Positions 39,575 to 50,867 of a stretch of DNA of 64,000 nucleotides are shown here, in pieces. The notes beneath the pieces are model-generated. The model worked only from the letters and a program-made list of their open reading frames with translations, ran no database searches and was not told the origin of the DNA. The DNA lies in the NCBI RefSeq assembly GCF_030384665.1, contig NC_083680.1:157001-221000 (forward strand). The letters run 5' to 3'. Origin of the DNA: Lodderomyces elongisporus. Lineage: Eukaryota > Ascomycota > Pichiomycetes > Serinales > Debaryomycetaceae. Both the position numbers and the translations under genes were made by a program. Position 1 is the first letter of the stretch. The number at the start of each line of letters is the position of its first letter.

Positions 39575-39624
<50 letters not shown>

Positions 39625-39814
39625 GAGAATTTGGATCCATGCTGGTTACCAAGTGTGACGGTGTATACTCTTCAAGGCTTGGTATGCTTGGTTGTTGGCT
39701 CGTATATGTACTTCCCCAAGGTAACAGTCGTTGATAGGTTTGAAAGTTTTGAAAACTCTGATGGTCAGGGAATATTGATAGCGTTGATGTTGGTTCACGT
39801 AAGGTATTTTGCAT
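38546..39814 (-). CDS. C2H2-type zinc-finger transcription factor B, paralogue of factor A
   Basis: A 422-residue protein with the same C-terminal module as factor A: finger 1 CEICGKRITRDMSRHMRTH, finger 2 with FNRPYDYKKHLL and HFQFDDP, and a third finger with CPCG...WLSEH...RRC. Many positions are identical to factor A across about 110 residues. The N-terminus is Gln/Pro/Ser-rich, with a 17-Gln run (forward about 39574-39624) and a second Gln run (about 39025-39060). I start at ATG 39814 (MQNTLREPTSTL); upstream in-frame codons lack an ATG. The gene is in tandem with factor A and divergent from SUN41 across 9.4 kb. The pair probably arose by duplication; function unknown. Confidence 0.82.
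39574..39624 (-). repeat. CAA/CAG-type polyglutamine repeat
   Basis: About 17 consecutive Gln codons, almost all CAA, in zinc-finger gene B. A CTG codon (Ser) borders the run. Confidence 0.85.
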
Positions 39815-42399
39815 ACTCGGAAGGCCTGTGAATTGTATAGAGCAAGTGTGCAAAGTCTGATCTCCTTTCCTCCAAAGTATTTATTAATTCTTATCTTGAT
39901 AAATTAATCTTTTCAGTGTTTAGATGAGTAACAAATTTCAAGTGCTACGATATTTCACTCTGGATTTAAACTAGTGGCTGCGAAATTTTTATACTCGTAA
40001 AACTCCTTGACTGATAGTTTGGAAGATTCTTCAAGTCTTAAATATTTTGCAATTTGCAAAGTAAAAAAAAAAAATGGAACGAAAAGGTTCCCATTAAGGA
40101 AACTTTATACTTCTTCTGATCTCTGGTAAAATCCCCGTTGTGGAAGATCTCCATCAGTATTACGTGATATGAACAACCGCTTACAAAAACCGAAATAAAT
40201 AAATAATAAAAAATAAAAATACATATTAAAATATGTACAAATATAAAAGGGAATATTCAAGATAATCTAACAATGCAGACTCTAGGGAAAGAGGGAATAG
40301 GAAAGAGTCGGTCTGCACAGTTGATAAAGACTGAACATCATCCATGTTTCTTAAGGAAAGGGAAGGGTGACAAAGTGAAAAAATAATAAAATAAAAAATA
40401 AAAAAAGAAAGAAAGGTGTAGATTCAAGATACTTATTGTGCGTATGATGTACAAAGCGCAGAAACCCGACTCTGTAAGAATTGAAGAAAAGAGAAAAAAA
40501 ATAATGCATGAGTCCAACAATGTTTCTACAAAAGTAGAAAAGCAAAAGAGCAATACGCATTACGCAATACGCAAAGGATGTGAAGTGTCTATTGAGTGTT
40601 TCGCGGGTAAACTGTCTATTTTTCACTTTTGTAATTTTTTTATTCTTTATTTGGTGGTGGTGGTGGAAGGAAATGTGAAACTTTGGTGAAGTTGATAGAG
40701 AGAGAGAGAGAAGAAGTGGAGGAACCAAACAAAAAATTTAACAAGAAAATTTAAAAATAGAATAAAGAGAAATATGATAAACTTTTGACAGACTATAGTA
40801 AAGAAAAGAACGAGATCCATTTTTTTATTTTTAATCTCAACCATGTATAAAATCAAAAAAAAAAAAAATAGCATCATCAACAATCAACAAATCAACTATT
40901 GTCTTACGTAAAAGAGCAATAAAGGAAGTCAGAGTCAGAGTCAGAATTGGAGACAAAGAGACAACAAATCCCGCCATAATCTGTTTCTTTCCATTTACTT
41001 TTCAAATTTTTTTACTTAATTTTTTTTTTTTTTTTGCTCACAATAAGCCCAACCGCTAGGCATAAGAATATTATAAGTGGTAATTTTTTATTTATGTTTC
41101 CTTTTCTGCAACTAATGCTAACCCTGGAAACCAAAGCCATTGCATAATAAGATATAATAGATCTATTTTGCTTTCCTCTTTTGCCCTTTGGTGAGTTGAT
41201 GGACCACCAAAAACTTGCATTCATTATTCTAAATTCAAAACAAAAAGAAAAAAAAAAAGAAAGAAAGGAAAGAGAGAATGGGAACTAAAGAATGGGAAAG
41301 AAAATGGAACGTGCTAACACTAGAGACAAAACGAGGCAGTTAGACACCGATGCGAAGAAGTAGAAGAAGTAGAAGAAGTAGAAGACAAAGAAGGCTGTGA
41401 GCGAAGTAAAAGAAAAATTACTCACATTTCAATTTTTTGCTTTTCTTCTTTCTTCTTTGAGTTTTGGTTTCAGGCTTCGTAATCACCACTACGTATGTTT
41501 CGGAGTGTTTCATCGGCAAAATGCGAAACGACAAAGTCATCGGAGGGTCCATCGGTGTTCCATCGGAGTAGTGAAATATTTTCAACCAAAAAAATAAAAA
41601 AAAGAGAATAAAAAACAGGGGAAAGGAACAGAAAATACAAACCTTCTATAATTAGTTTGTTGCAAACTCTGTTGCAGACAAGGAAGAAAAGAAAAACAAA
41701 AACAAAAACAAAAACAAAAAATGAGGAAAAGTTGAGTCTTCATTACGAGAGATATCAACTTGGTTGCTCTAATTCGAATTTTTGTTTTTTGTTTTGTTTA
41801 TTAGTTTGTTGCTTTGCTTGTTCGTTTCTGTTATTGTTTCTTTGTTTTGTATTAAATATGTTGAGGTCTTTCAAGGTTGAGTACTCTTTTTCATAATATT
41901 AATGCTTTTTCCGGGGCTACTGGGTGCACAATAGAATGTTTGTATTGATTGTTCTATACTTTATCAAAAAACTTCAAACATTACCATTTGGAACCAGCTC
42001 TAAAAGGAAATAAGCAACATAAAAGTTGAGATGTATTGTTGTTTACTCTTTCACTTTTATTTTTTATTCTTTTACCAGTAGAAAATAAAAATAATAGTAA
42101 TAGGATGGACATTTTCGTGTTACCATTGCATTGTTACAGACGTGTGTCTGTCTAGAGAGTATACTTGCTATACCACTACAAGAGTAAAAATTGCAACCTC
42201 TTGTTGAGTGATTTTTCATTCTCTTTTGTTCTTTTTTGTTTGGCTACTTTGTGGCTGCGAGGTGCACATCACCACTGGTTTGCCCACCACAAGAATTGTA
42301 AAGTGCAAGAATGATAAAGTGCAGCCCATTGCCCTTCAATTTCCTAATAGAACCAAAAGTAGATAACAATAGGTTCTTCTCTTCGGCATTCCTTCTCTT

Positions 42400-42448
42400 C
42401 CCCCCCCCCCTCCTCTCCCCCCACACACACACACCCAAACACCCAAAC
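42400..42448 (+). repeat. C-tract followed by CA-rich repeat
   Basis: An 11-nt C run (42400-42410), a CT-rich piece, a second C run and then (CA)n with CCCAAACA units. Very strand-asymmetric. Confidence 0.7.
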
Positions 42449-42868
42449 ACGTCAATTGTTTACCAAGACCAAGCGCTTTCTTTATAGAATTTTCTCTACT
42501 ATCAAATTAATTTAAAGTCCAGGAAAAAGATGAAATTCGGAGACACGGAGATATGCTCAAAGTTGGAAACTTTTGTAGTTTATCCTTATACCAAAGTTAG
42601 CTAGAAGAAAATAAACAATAAGAAATGAACAATAAGTTTTTAAAGCAATAGAAAAAAAAATATATACTTTATCTACAAATTTAGATTTCTTTTGTTTTAC
42701 TTGCTGGATCTTGCATTTAGAACAGATCCACCAACTCTTGCCAAAAAAAAAAAAGGAAGAAACAAAAAAAAGTACAGAGATAAACGTGGTTCCCATACCA
42801 TATGCTGGTCACTTCATTTTCCTAACTTTCTGTCTCTTTGATGTGTTCGTGGTGTTTCTTTTTGTTTT

Positions 42869-42913
42869 ATTCAAATATTCAAATATTCAACTATTCAAAT
42901 ATTCAAATATTCA
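42869..42913 (+). repeat. 8-bp tandem repeat ATTCAAAT, five copies
   Basis: Four ATTCAAAT units with one ATTCAACT variant in the middle and a partial final copy. Confidence 0.85.
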
Positions 42914-44220
42914 GTTTGATAAATGAGTTTAAGCACACACACACACACATGGTGGATACGAAATAACTTATTAACTGCAAGGGAGTTAAAGTTGAAATGT
43001 GGCTTGGTTTTGTCTCTTTCTCTCTTTCTCTCTCTACCTTTCCTTAATTTCTTTATTTCTCTGTATCTTCATTTAGTACTATTTTTGTGTTTAGTGAGAG
43101 AAAACTGATTTACGAGGTTTACAAAGTCTAGTAGAAACAGTGGACCAATCATAGAGTCTATAGAGCTTTGCATACAATTTTATAGTTTTTTTTTTCTTCT
43201 AATTTGTACACTAGACTAGCATTCCATTCCTTTTCCAATTCTTTGTTTGTCATAATGTTGCTCTTTTTTTTCCTGTTAAATAGTAATAATAAACATTTTT
43301 TTCTTTTTTTAAACTTTTACAATGAAGAAAATAGAAAAACTACTCAGTGTGATTTTCAACATCTTTTGAAAAAACAACAGCTTGGTTAAGAAGGCAACAA
43401 GATGGTTTGTGTGTGACTATGCCTCTCCCTTGGCAAGCGGAATTGATTTCTAGATGTGGTACAAAATAGGGCGGCAGAAAAAAGAGCAAAAAAAACAGAA
43501 GAAAAAAAAGAAAAAAGAAATTTTGTTTGAGCAGAGAGGGGGGTGTGGGAAGGAAGAATGGATGGATGGATGGATCTAAAGGAAGGTATGGTTCAAAATT
43601 AGATGGAATTTAAAATTGAGATTGTGGCTAAGTGCCAGAGTTAGTGTGTCTTTTCCAGTTCCTTGTATTCTTTTTCTTGTTCTTTGTTTTGTTCAACTTT
43701 CTGAGCTTAAATTTTTCTTTCATGGAGACATGGAAAGATGTGACTTGCAATGTGTGCTATTTCATCTATATTTTTTTTCTTTTCTTCCTGTTTGCGTATT
43801 AAAACTTCTGTTGGCTTTGGTTACAAGATATTGCATCTATTGTTCTCATGATTCAGTAATAAAAAGGTTTGAATTTTTGTTTGTTTGTCTGCGTGTAGAT
43901 GTGTATGGTAATTAATTTCTGTATCATTTATTCTCCAGCATTCTTCATTATTTTGAGCATCATACCACCAAGGAAATCTATTTTTAAATATATCTGGCTA
44001 TGCTGGGTCAATCTAAACTTTATCCAACTTCTTTTTTTTCTTTCTTTGGCCCTTTCTTTCACGCCATATAGTATATATTCTTGACATGTTGCAATCGTAA
44101 ACGTAAACGTAAACGCAAAGACTGGAGAGTATGTTTGCATATACGTTTATCCATCAAATGTTTTTCTTTTCTAGACCCTCTGTTGTTTTCATATTCCTAA
44201 TTTCCATTTCTAATCTTTTT

Positions 44221-44256
44221 GCCTCTCTTGCCTCTCTTGCCTCTCTTGCCTCTCTT
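44221..44256 (+). repeat. 9-bp tandem repeat GCCTCTCTT, four perfect copies
   Basis: Four identical 9-bp units in the long intergenic region; the fourth is followed by GCAAAC. Confidence 0.9.
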
Positions 44257-44587
44257 GCAAACTTTTTTCTTTATTTTGGCGAAAGCATCTTGAGTTTGAA
44301 CAACGAAAAAAAAAAAAAAAAAAAATTTTAAAACCGGAACTCTGACAAAAAGCCTGATATGCAGGAACTCTAATATATCTTTTCGACAAAATTCTGTTTT
44401 TGCAATTTTTTGGATGAATATTGTGACAAAACTCGGTTTATCAACAATAGATATATATGAAAGAGTGAGCAGGGAAGTAAAGAGTAGAACATACTATTGT
44501 TCTAGTCACAAGTTGACACACTCCATTACTATACACTAGCCATGATAATGGCTAATCAAGAATCTAACTTTTATGTTGTTAGATCTT

Positions 44588-44611
44588 CCCCCCCCCCCCA
44601 AAAAAAAAAAA
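44588..44611 (+). repeat. C12 followed by A12 homopolymer junction
   Basis: Twelve C then about twelve A, an abrupt homopolymer pair. Long C runs are rare in this AT-rich genome; similar runs occur at 42400, 53797 and (as G) 59825. Confidence 0.85.
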
Positions 44612-47600
44612 GATGAGAGATAAAATAAATCAAATAGAACAAAAAGGAAAAGGTTGTGAACCTCTCAACGTTTCTACTAGATCTATCTTGCATGCTAGGT
44701 GCATTAGACTGGTCCAAAACAAAAGAAGCATATTTCCACTAGTGACCCATACATTATTTTTGAATGATTCATTTCGACATCGGACAATGTTATGTAGTTC
44801 ATAATCTGTTTAATATAGGGTACAAACTAAGGAAGCTTTGACTGCTGATGATGCTGTAACTACTACTACAACTAGTACTACTACTACTACTACTAACACT
44901 ACTACTACTTTTTTTCAACTTATTGCATATCGCCGTAGTGTTTGTCAAAAAAGACATTTATCGCTCCAATAAAAAAAGAAATAAAGAAGGTGACAAAAAA
45001 TGACATTGTGTGTTTCTTGACACACTCTATAAAATAATAGCTCAACTAGCATCTATACATATTTCCCTCATTAACTATTTCTCTGTTTTATTGTAAAAAT
45101 TTCTTTTTTTTTTTTTGACGAGTTCCACTATAATTTGTAACAAAATGACATGATTATTCAACTTTTTATTGGTTCAGTTTTGAAGAGAATACAAAGAACC
45201 TTTTGTTTGTTTTTTTTTACTTAGTTTCCAGGATCATCACCAGGGTATACGTTAATGTTCCATCCAAGCTTAGACACCAAACAACACTAACTTTTCTTTT
45301 TTTTTTTGTCATTGCTAAGAAAGAGTTATCACGTAAATGCAGACTTTTTGAACTCTGATTTCGAATCTAATTCTAAGTGCAATCTTCATGCATTGATATA
45401 CCTCTTTTATTTTTCTATTCTGTTTCTTTTTATATTTTTGTATTTCAAATGTTTTTTGCTGGATCCATTTATCAATGCTAAATTTGTACATATATTTCAA
45501 AAAGGTTGCGAGAGATGTGAGAAGTAGAGAAATCAATTTATCCGGAATGAGTGAGAACAAAAAGCTTTGTAACGAATTATACCCGTGACTCCACATCATA
45601 GGTAGGGATAGTTCGAATATGACATGATTTCATGCAAAGATTCTTTAATACTGTCAAAACTATATTTTCTCATACATTTTTTTTAAAATTTTTGCATAAA
45701 CGTTCCAGAATCCATGTTAAACACAGGGGTAACGAACGAATGAAAAATTCAAAGTGTGTATGAATTAATGTAGTAGTAAATTTGGATAGAAGGTATAGAA
45801 GATTGGGAAAAGAAAAGATAGTCTAATCATAGTGATATGAGGTGATAATTTTTTAGATACTAATATAGTATACTGAGAAGTCACTCCATTGGGAAATGCC
45901 AAAACAGCAAAAAGTAAAGGTGAAGTGACCCCTTCTTCTTATTCTTCTTCGTCTTCTCTAGTTTTTTTTTTTCATCTATTCACTACATGGTCTGTTCTCT
46001 TAGATATTGCAAACGGTAAATGTATTCTCTTTATCCAACAGTTATAGTTGTCAGTACATTGCCTTTCTTGCCACGTTTATTCCCCCTTTTTTTCAATTTT
46101 CTAAAAATCCCTTACATCTGATCTGTTATTAAATTGTAGAATAGTATAGCCACTTGCTGTTGATTCTTATACACTTTATAGATAATAAAGGAAAGGGAAG
46201 AAAATATAAACCACTAGAATCTTACATTAATCTACATCAGGAAATAATAAGTAAATCAACCAACCAACCAACCAAAAAAGAAAAGAAAATAGAAAATAAA
46301 ATAAAATAAAACAATATACATAGATGTATGTATATATATATAATAACAGTACTAAATCATTCCATTTCACAATTGCTCGTCAAATCAAATCATGTTATAT
46401 ACCAAAAGGTTGGAGTCCTTTGCAAGACGATGCTGGCTGTTTGTAGCGATAATGGAGCCAAGCAAGAAAACAGAAAAGAAGAAATTGAAAAAAAAAAGAG
46501 GTTCAGATACAAAGTAGTGCATTTGTGCTGAAATTCAATTTACTTGTGCTGGTATTTTTTTTTTTCTCTTTCTCAATAGAAGAGAGAAACAAAAGAATTA
46601 AATAAAAGAATTAAATAAAAAATGAAATAATAATTTGTAGTTGTAAAATTAAGATTGGTAGCAGTGGTGTAATCATTTGGTAGCGGTAAAAGTAGTAAAA
46701 GCCACATCTACTCAAAAAGGAACATTGTTTTGGTTTTCTTTACAATAGAGAATAAAAAAATTTGGTTGACGAAGTTTCATGTTATAAGCCTCACAAGAGT
46801 ATTGGATAAACAAACAACAAACAACAAACAACAACGAAGCTAAGCAAAAGCAAGTAAAGACTAAAACGAGGCTAAAAGTTTCTTAAAACACATACTTAGT
46901 ATTTGTTATAGTTTTGTTGTTTTCTATTTCTTTTTTTTTTTTTTTATCATTATAGAACGCGTGACTGGATTCTAAAACGAGCAATTCAATATCCTAATTG
47001 TATGTTTTGAGTATAGGAAGCTTAGATAAATGAGAAATCCAGCAATACTTTTCTCTTCATTCTTTTGCTTGTTCTAAAACCTTATAACAATAAGATTGGC
47101 ATGTGTCATCAGCAAGTCATTTGTCTTTTCTTTTTTTTTTAACAATTGGGATTCACATGAGTGAAGTTTAAAGGAAAAAGAAAGAAAGAAAGAAAAATGA
47201 AAAATGAAAAATGAAAAATGATTAAAGAACAAAGTATTCCTTGTCAACAACTTTGCTACAAACTTGTAACGTTTCAAAAACCCTTTCCTTACCCACTTTA
47301 TTTACTTCACCATCAAAACAATTTTCCCTCGTGTTATTGTGTTTATGGATGAGCGCGTCTCTACGGAAGGAGGTTTCAGAAGAAGAAAAAAAAAAAAGAA
47401 AAAAAAAACACCTTGAGGCGTAGATTCCTAAATTACGGGTTCACATAACCATCGCTACTACCACCACTAACAACAACAACATGACTATCACCTATTATCA
47501 AGTGTAAACTAAGTGAAATTCTAGTTGAGTGAGAGAGTGTGTGTCTGTGTGTGGGTGTGGGTGTCAGCTTAATAGATGAGTTGTAAATTTAGAGTGCACT

Positions 47601-48737
47601 TATCTCTCTGCTCACTAAAGCAGAATTCATGTATATCACTGAGGAATAATAAAAGAAAATAGAAAAAAAAAAATTCAATCATTGGTGAGAGTATTACCAG
47701 TAGCAGATGTAGTACGACTATGATTCTCCTAGGTGCTGGTTACACCATACTGAAAGAAGTAGGTATGTTCACTTTTAGTTTGGTTTGGAAGCAATATTGT
47801 CTGTTCACAAATGAATAGTATTATTTGGCTGGCACCTAAACCCAAAAACAGAAGACAAGAGTTTTGTTTTCATTTTAAAATTAAAAATAAAAAATAAAAT
47901 AAAAATAAATAAAATAAAATTTTAAAGTGCGCTAAGATTTTATTTTATTTTATTTTTTTTTTGCTCTCTCTCTCTTACTCTCTCTCTCTGTTGTTGTAGT
48001 TGTAGTTGTAGCTATACTGGTTATTTGTTAGTCAGTAGTACATTGTACTGCTTGGTAGTGCTGGGTAGTGCTGGGTACTGGCAACAGAGAATAAGAAAAA
48101 AAAAAAATTAGGCTGCAAAATATTACACAAAAACGCGACAAAGCAATATGGCCAAAACAACCTTAAAAAAAGAAAAAAAAGAAAAGAAAAAGAAAAAGAA
48201 AAAATATCACCACCAATACCAACACCAACTAATCCAACAAAAAAAAGCCACCCCTCTCTATCGAGTGTTTATCCAGTAGAACACCCAAGACTTTAGGTGT
48301 TTTACCACTTGCTTAAGTCAAGTATTTATAGAAAAGTAAACTAAATAAATTAGTTTACAAAGAATAGAAGAAAAAAAGAAATAAAATTCAATTCAATTTT
48401 GAAATAACAACAATGATTGTCACTATCAGCAAGTAAAAATTATTTCCCACTAATCTATAATGTTACTTGCAGTTTCAAAGCTAATGACAATCAAAAGGAC
48501 AATACATTCCATGACTCCCCTTTCAGGTCGTCTCACATGGAATGTGTTTTTTTTTGCAAAAGAGATATAATCTCTACACTGATAAATGTTTATTATTTTA
48601 TTTTTTATACTTATTATTTTATTTTTATTATCAATCACAAAAGTGGAACAAAGACGAACAGGAAATAAAGGAAAAATCGTTTCTGCTGTTTCCCAAGTGT
48701 CAATAAAAAACTCGTGATATCCTCCAACCTTCTACAT

Positions 48738-48859
48738 CTTCCACTTTTTTTTTTTTGTTCCCTTTTCCCTTTTCCTCCTTCTTCTTCTTCTTCTTCTTCT
48801 TCTTTTCCTTTTTTTTTTTCTTTTCTTTCCCTTTCCCCCTTTCCCTTCTTTTCCTTTCG
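48738..48859 (+). repeat. polypyrimidine tract upstream of SUN41
   Basis: About 120 nt almost entirely C and T, including a CTT run (48778-48804) and long T runs. Such a tract can form triplex DNA or act as a nucleosome-free promoter element about 330-450 bp upstream of SUN41. Confidence 0.7.
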
Positions 48860-49005
48860 TTCTTTTGATCACCACAGCTTATCAACTCACCTCAAGTCAT
48901 TCCTTTTATATACCGAGATCGTTCATAAACTGATTCAAACTACTCAACTAGCTCCAAGCTACATCGCTCACTTTTTTTTTTACTTTTACAACCAATATCA
49001 AAACA

Positions 49006-49054
49006 AGACTTTATTTAACCAGACTTTATTTAACCAGACTTTAGCCAGACTTTG
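49006..49054 (+). repeat. 15-bp tandem repeat in the SUN41 leader
   Basis: AGACTTTATTTAACC twice exactly (49006-49020, 49021-49035), then shortened copies AGACTTTAGCC and AGACTTTG. It lies 136-184 nt before the SUN41 ATG. Confidence 0.85.
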
Positions 49055-49189
49055 AACATAGTTTAGCAAAAAAAAAAAGATTAAAACAAAGTCAAACTCA
49101 CTCGATACATTCATTCACTTTTAAGCAACTCTTTTAAAAGAATTAAACAAACCTTCTCCCTTCCCCCCTTCCCCTCAAAAGAGTAAGCA

Positions 49190-50458
49190 ATGAAGTTCTC
49201 TCAAGCCACTATCCTCGCTTTTGCAGCTTTGGCAATTGCTACTCCAGCTCCAGCCCCAGCTCCAGCTCCAGCTGCTGACAACAACAACAATGTGCTCAAG
49301 AAACTTGTCAAGAAGGAAAACTGCGACCAACAAGTAGTTCAAGGCCACCACCAACACAAGAGAGCAGTGGTTTACGACTATGCCTATGTCACCATCACTG
49401 TTGATGCCAATGGTAACCCAGTCAGCACTGTTGAGTCAACCTCCACCGAGTCCACTGTTCTGTCCGAACAAACCTCATCCACCTCAACTGATGTATCATC
49501 CACCACTACTATTGTGCAAAACGACTCGTTAACTTCAGGTCAACAATCTGCCTCTGAACAACCATTGGGAACTTTGACTGAATCCTCAGCAATTGCCTCA
49601 TCCACTAGCTCAAGCTCCTCAGGTTCCTCAAACGGCATTTACGGCGACTTGGCTGACTTTGAAGACCCAACCGAAGAGTTTCAAGATGGCGTTTACTCAT
49701 GTGACACTTTTCCTGTTGGCCAAGGTGTTATCGCCTTGAACCATTTGGGATACGGTGGATGGTCAGGAATCTACAACTCTGACACCTCAACTGGTGGCTC
49801 ATGCAAAGAAGGCTCCTACTGTTCTTATGCTTGTCAAAGCGGTATGTCCAAGACCCAATGGCCAGACGACCAACCATCCAATGGTGTTTCCGTTGGTGGT
49901 TTGCTCTGTAAAAATGGTAAATTGTACAAGTCCAACACCAGATCCAACTACTTGTGTGAATGGGGTGTTGACAAGGCCCACGTCAAGAGTGAAATTGGAA
50001 AAAGCGTTGCCATCTGTAGAACCGATTACCCAGGTACCGAAAATATGGTTATCCCCACTGTTGTTGGTGCCGGTGAAACATCTGTGATTACCGTTGTCGA
50101 TCTGGATACTTACTACACATGGAGAGGCGGTTCCACTTCGGCGCAGTACTATGTCAACAATGCCGGCGTTTCCTACGAAGACGGTTGTCTTTGGGGAACA
50201 TCTGGATCAGGTGTCGGTAACTGGGCCCCATTGAACTTTGGTGCTGGTTACACAAATGGCATTGCTTACTTGTCATTGATTCCTAACCCAAACAATTACG
50301 ACTCATTGAACTTTAACGTCAAGATCGTTGCTGCTGATAGTTCCTCTTCTGTGAGTGGACTGTGTGTTTACGAGAACGGTAAGTACAATGGTGATGGTAC
50401 CGATGGTTGTACTGTTGGTGTTACCACAGGTACAGCCAACTATGTCTTGTACAATTGA
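49190..50458 (+). CDS. SUN41: SUN-family cell-wall glycosidase-like protein (Sun41 type)
   Basis: A 422-residue secreted protein. It has a signal peptide (about 1-17), an Ala-Pro repeat (about 19-28), then a Lys-Arg dibasic site (HKR, about residue 64) that fits Kex2 processing before [18 protein letters not shown] Ser/Thr-rich linker (about 85-155) precedes the Cys-rich SUN domain (about 160-422) with the conserved [53 protein letters not shown] and [19 protein letters not shown] segments. SUN proteins act in cell-wall remodelling and septation; C. albicans Sun41 (418 aa) is needed for cell separation, biofilm and hyphal growth. Codon use is strongly biased, as for an abundant wall protein. 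Confidence 0.92.
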   Translation: MKFSQATILAFAALAIATPAPAPAPAPAADNNNNVLKKLVKKENCDQQVVQGHHQHKRAVVYDYAYVTITVDANGNPVSTVESTSTESTVLSEQTSSTSTDVSSTTTIVQNDSLTSGQQSASEQPLGTLTESSAIASSTSSSSSGSSNGIYGDLADFEDPTEEFQDGVYSCDTFPVGQGVIALNHLGYGGWSGIYNSDTSTGGSCKEGSYCSYACQSGMSKTQWPDDQPSNGVSVGGLLCKNGKLYKSNTRSNYLCEWGVDKAHVKSEIGKSVAICRTDYPGTENMVIPTVVGAGETSVITVVDLDTYYTWRGGSTSAQYYVNNAGVSYEDGCLWGTSGSGVGNWAPLNFGAGYTNGIAYLSLIPNPNNYDSLNFNVKIVAADSSSSVSGLCVYENGKYNGDGTDGCTVGVTTGTANYVLYN

Positions 50459-50867
50459 TCAATCGAAGCAAACAATGAGCCTTGATTAGCCAAATCGCTC
50501 CACATTCAATTACAATTACAACCACTTGCACCTGCACTTGCACTTGCAAGTTTACTTTCTTTTTTATAAGATTCATCATGATTCTTGACGCTGTTTTTTT
50601 TTTTCCTTTTTTTTGTATTTAGTTCTATGTAGTAGTATAATCAAAACATTTAACAATACCTATTGACATTTACCACCAATAAACCAACTCTTTGGTTTAT
50701 TCACACTCTCCTTGTTTATATACATACATAGTACTTTTCTCCATAAAAAATGAAAAAATTTGCTGCTTATTATCAAATATATTTTATTATTATTATTAAA
50801 AAAATAGTGTATATAATTTTCGTGTTAAATTTTCTCCTTATTTTTTTTTTTTCCTTTGTTTTGTTTT
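50459..50867. other. convergent 3' intergenic region SUN41 / CAN1-like
   Basis: 409 bp. It starts with imperfect CACTTGCA repeats (50522-50550), followed by AT-rich sequence with ATT runs near 50780-50800. No gene is seen. Confidence 0.4.

Larger units (their letters stand above)
39815..49189. promoter_or_regulatory. 9.4-kb gene-free divergent region between zinc-finger gene B and SUN41
   Basis: The longest non-coding stretch. Open frames here are short, often lack an ATG, and are rich in Phe, Leu, Lys and Ser from homopolymer tracts, so I call none. Distinct elements: AGAAGT-type units at 41348-41382; C-rich and CA-rich tract at 42400-42448; ATTCAAAT units at 42869-42913; GGAT units at 43557-43572; CGTAAA units at 44095-44115; GCCTCTCTT units at 44221-44256; C12A12 at 44588-44611; ACT units at 44862-44908; TAGTTG units at 47995-48012; a 120-nt pyrimidine tract at 48738-48859; and the SUN41 leader repeat. 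A long regulated promoter or unannotated ncRNA is plausible. Confidence 0.5.

Noticed and set aside
43616..43915. 99-codon open frame in the long intergenic region
   Set aside because: It begins at TTG, is dominated by Phe/Leu/Val from T-rich DNA, and shows no domain.
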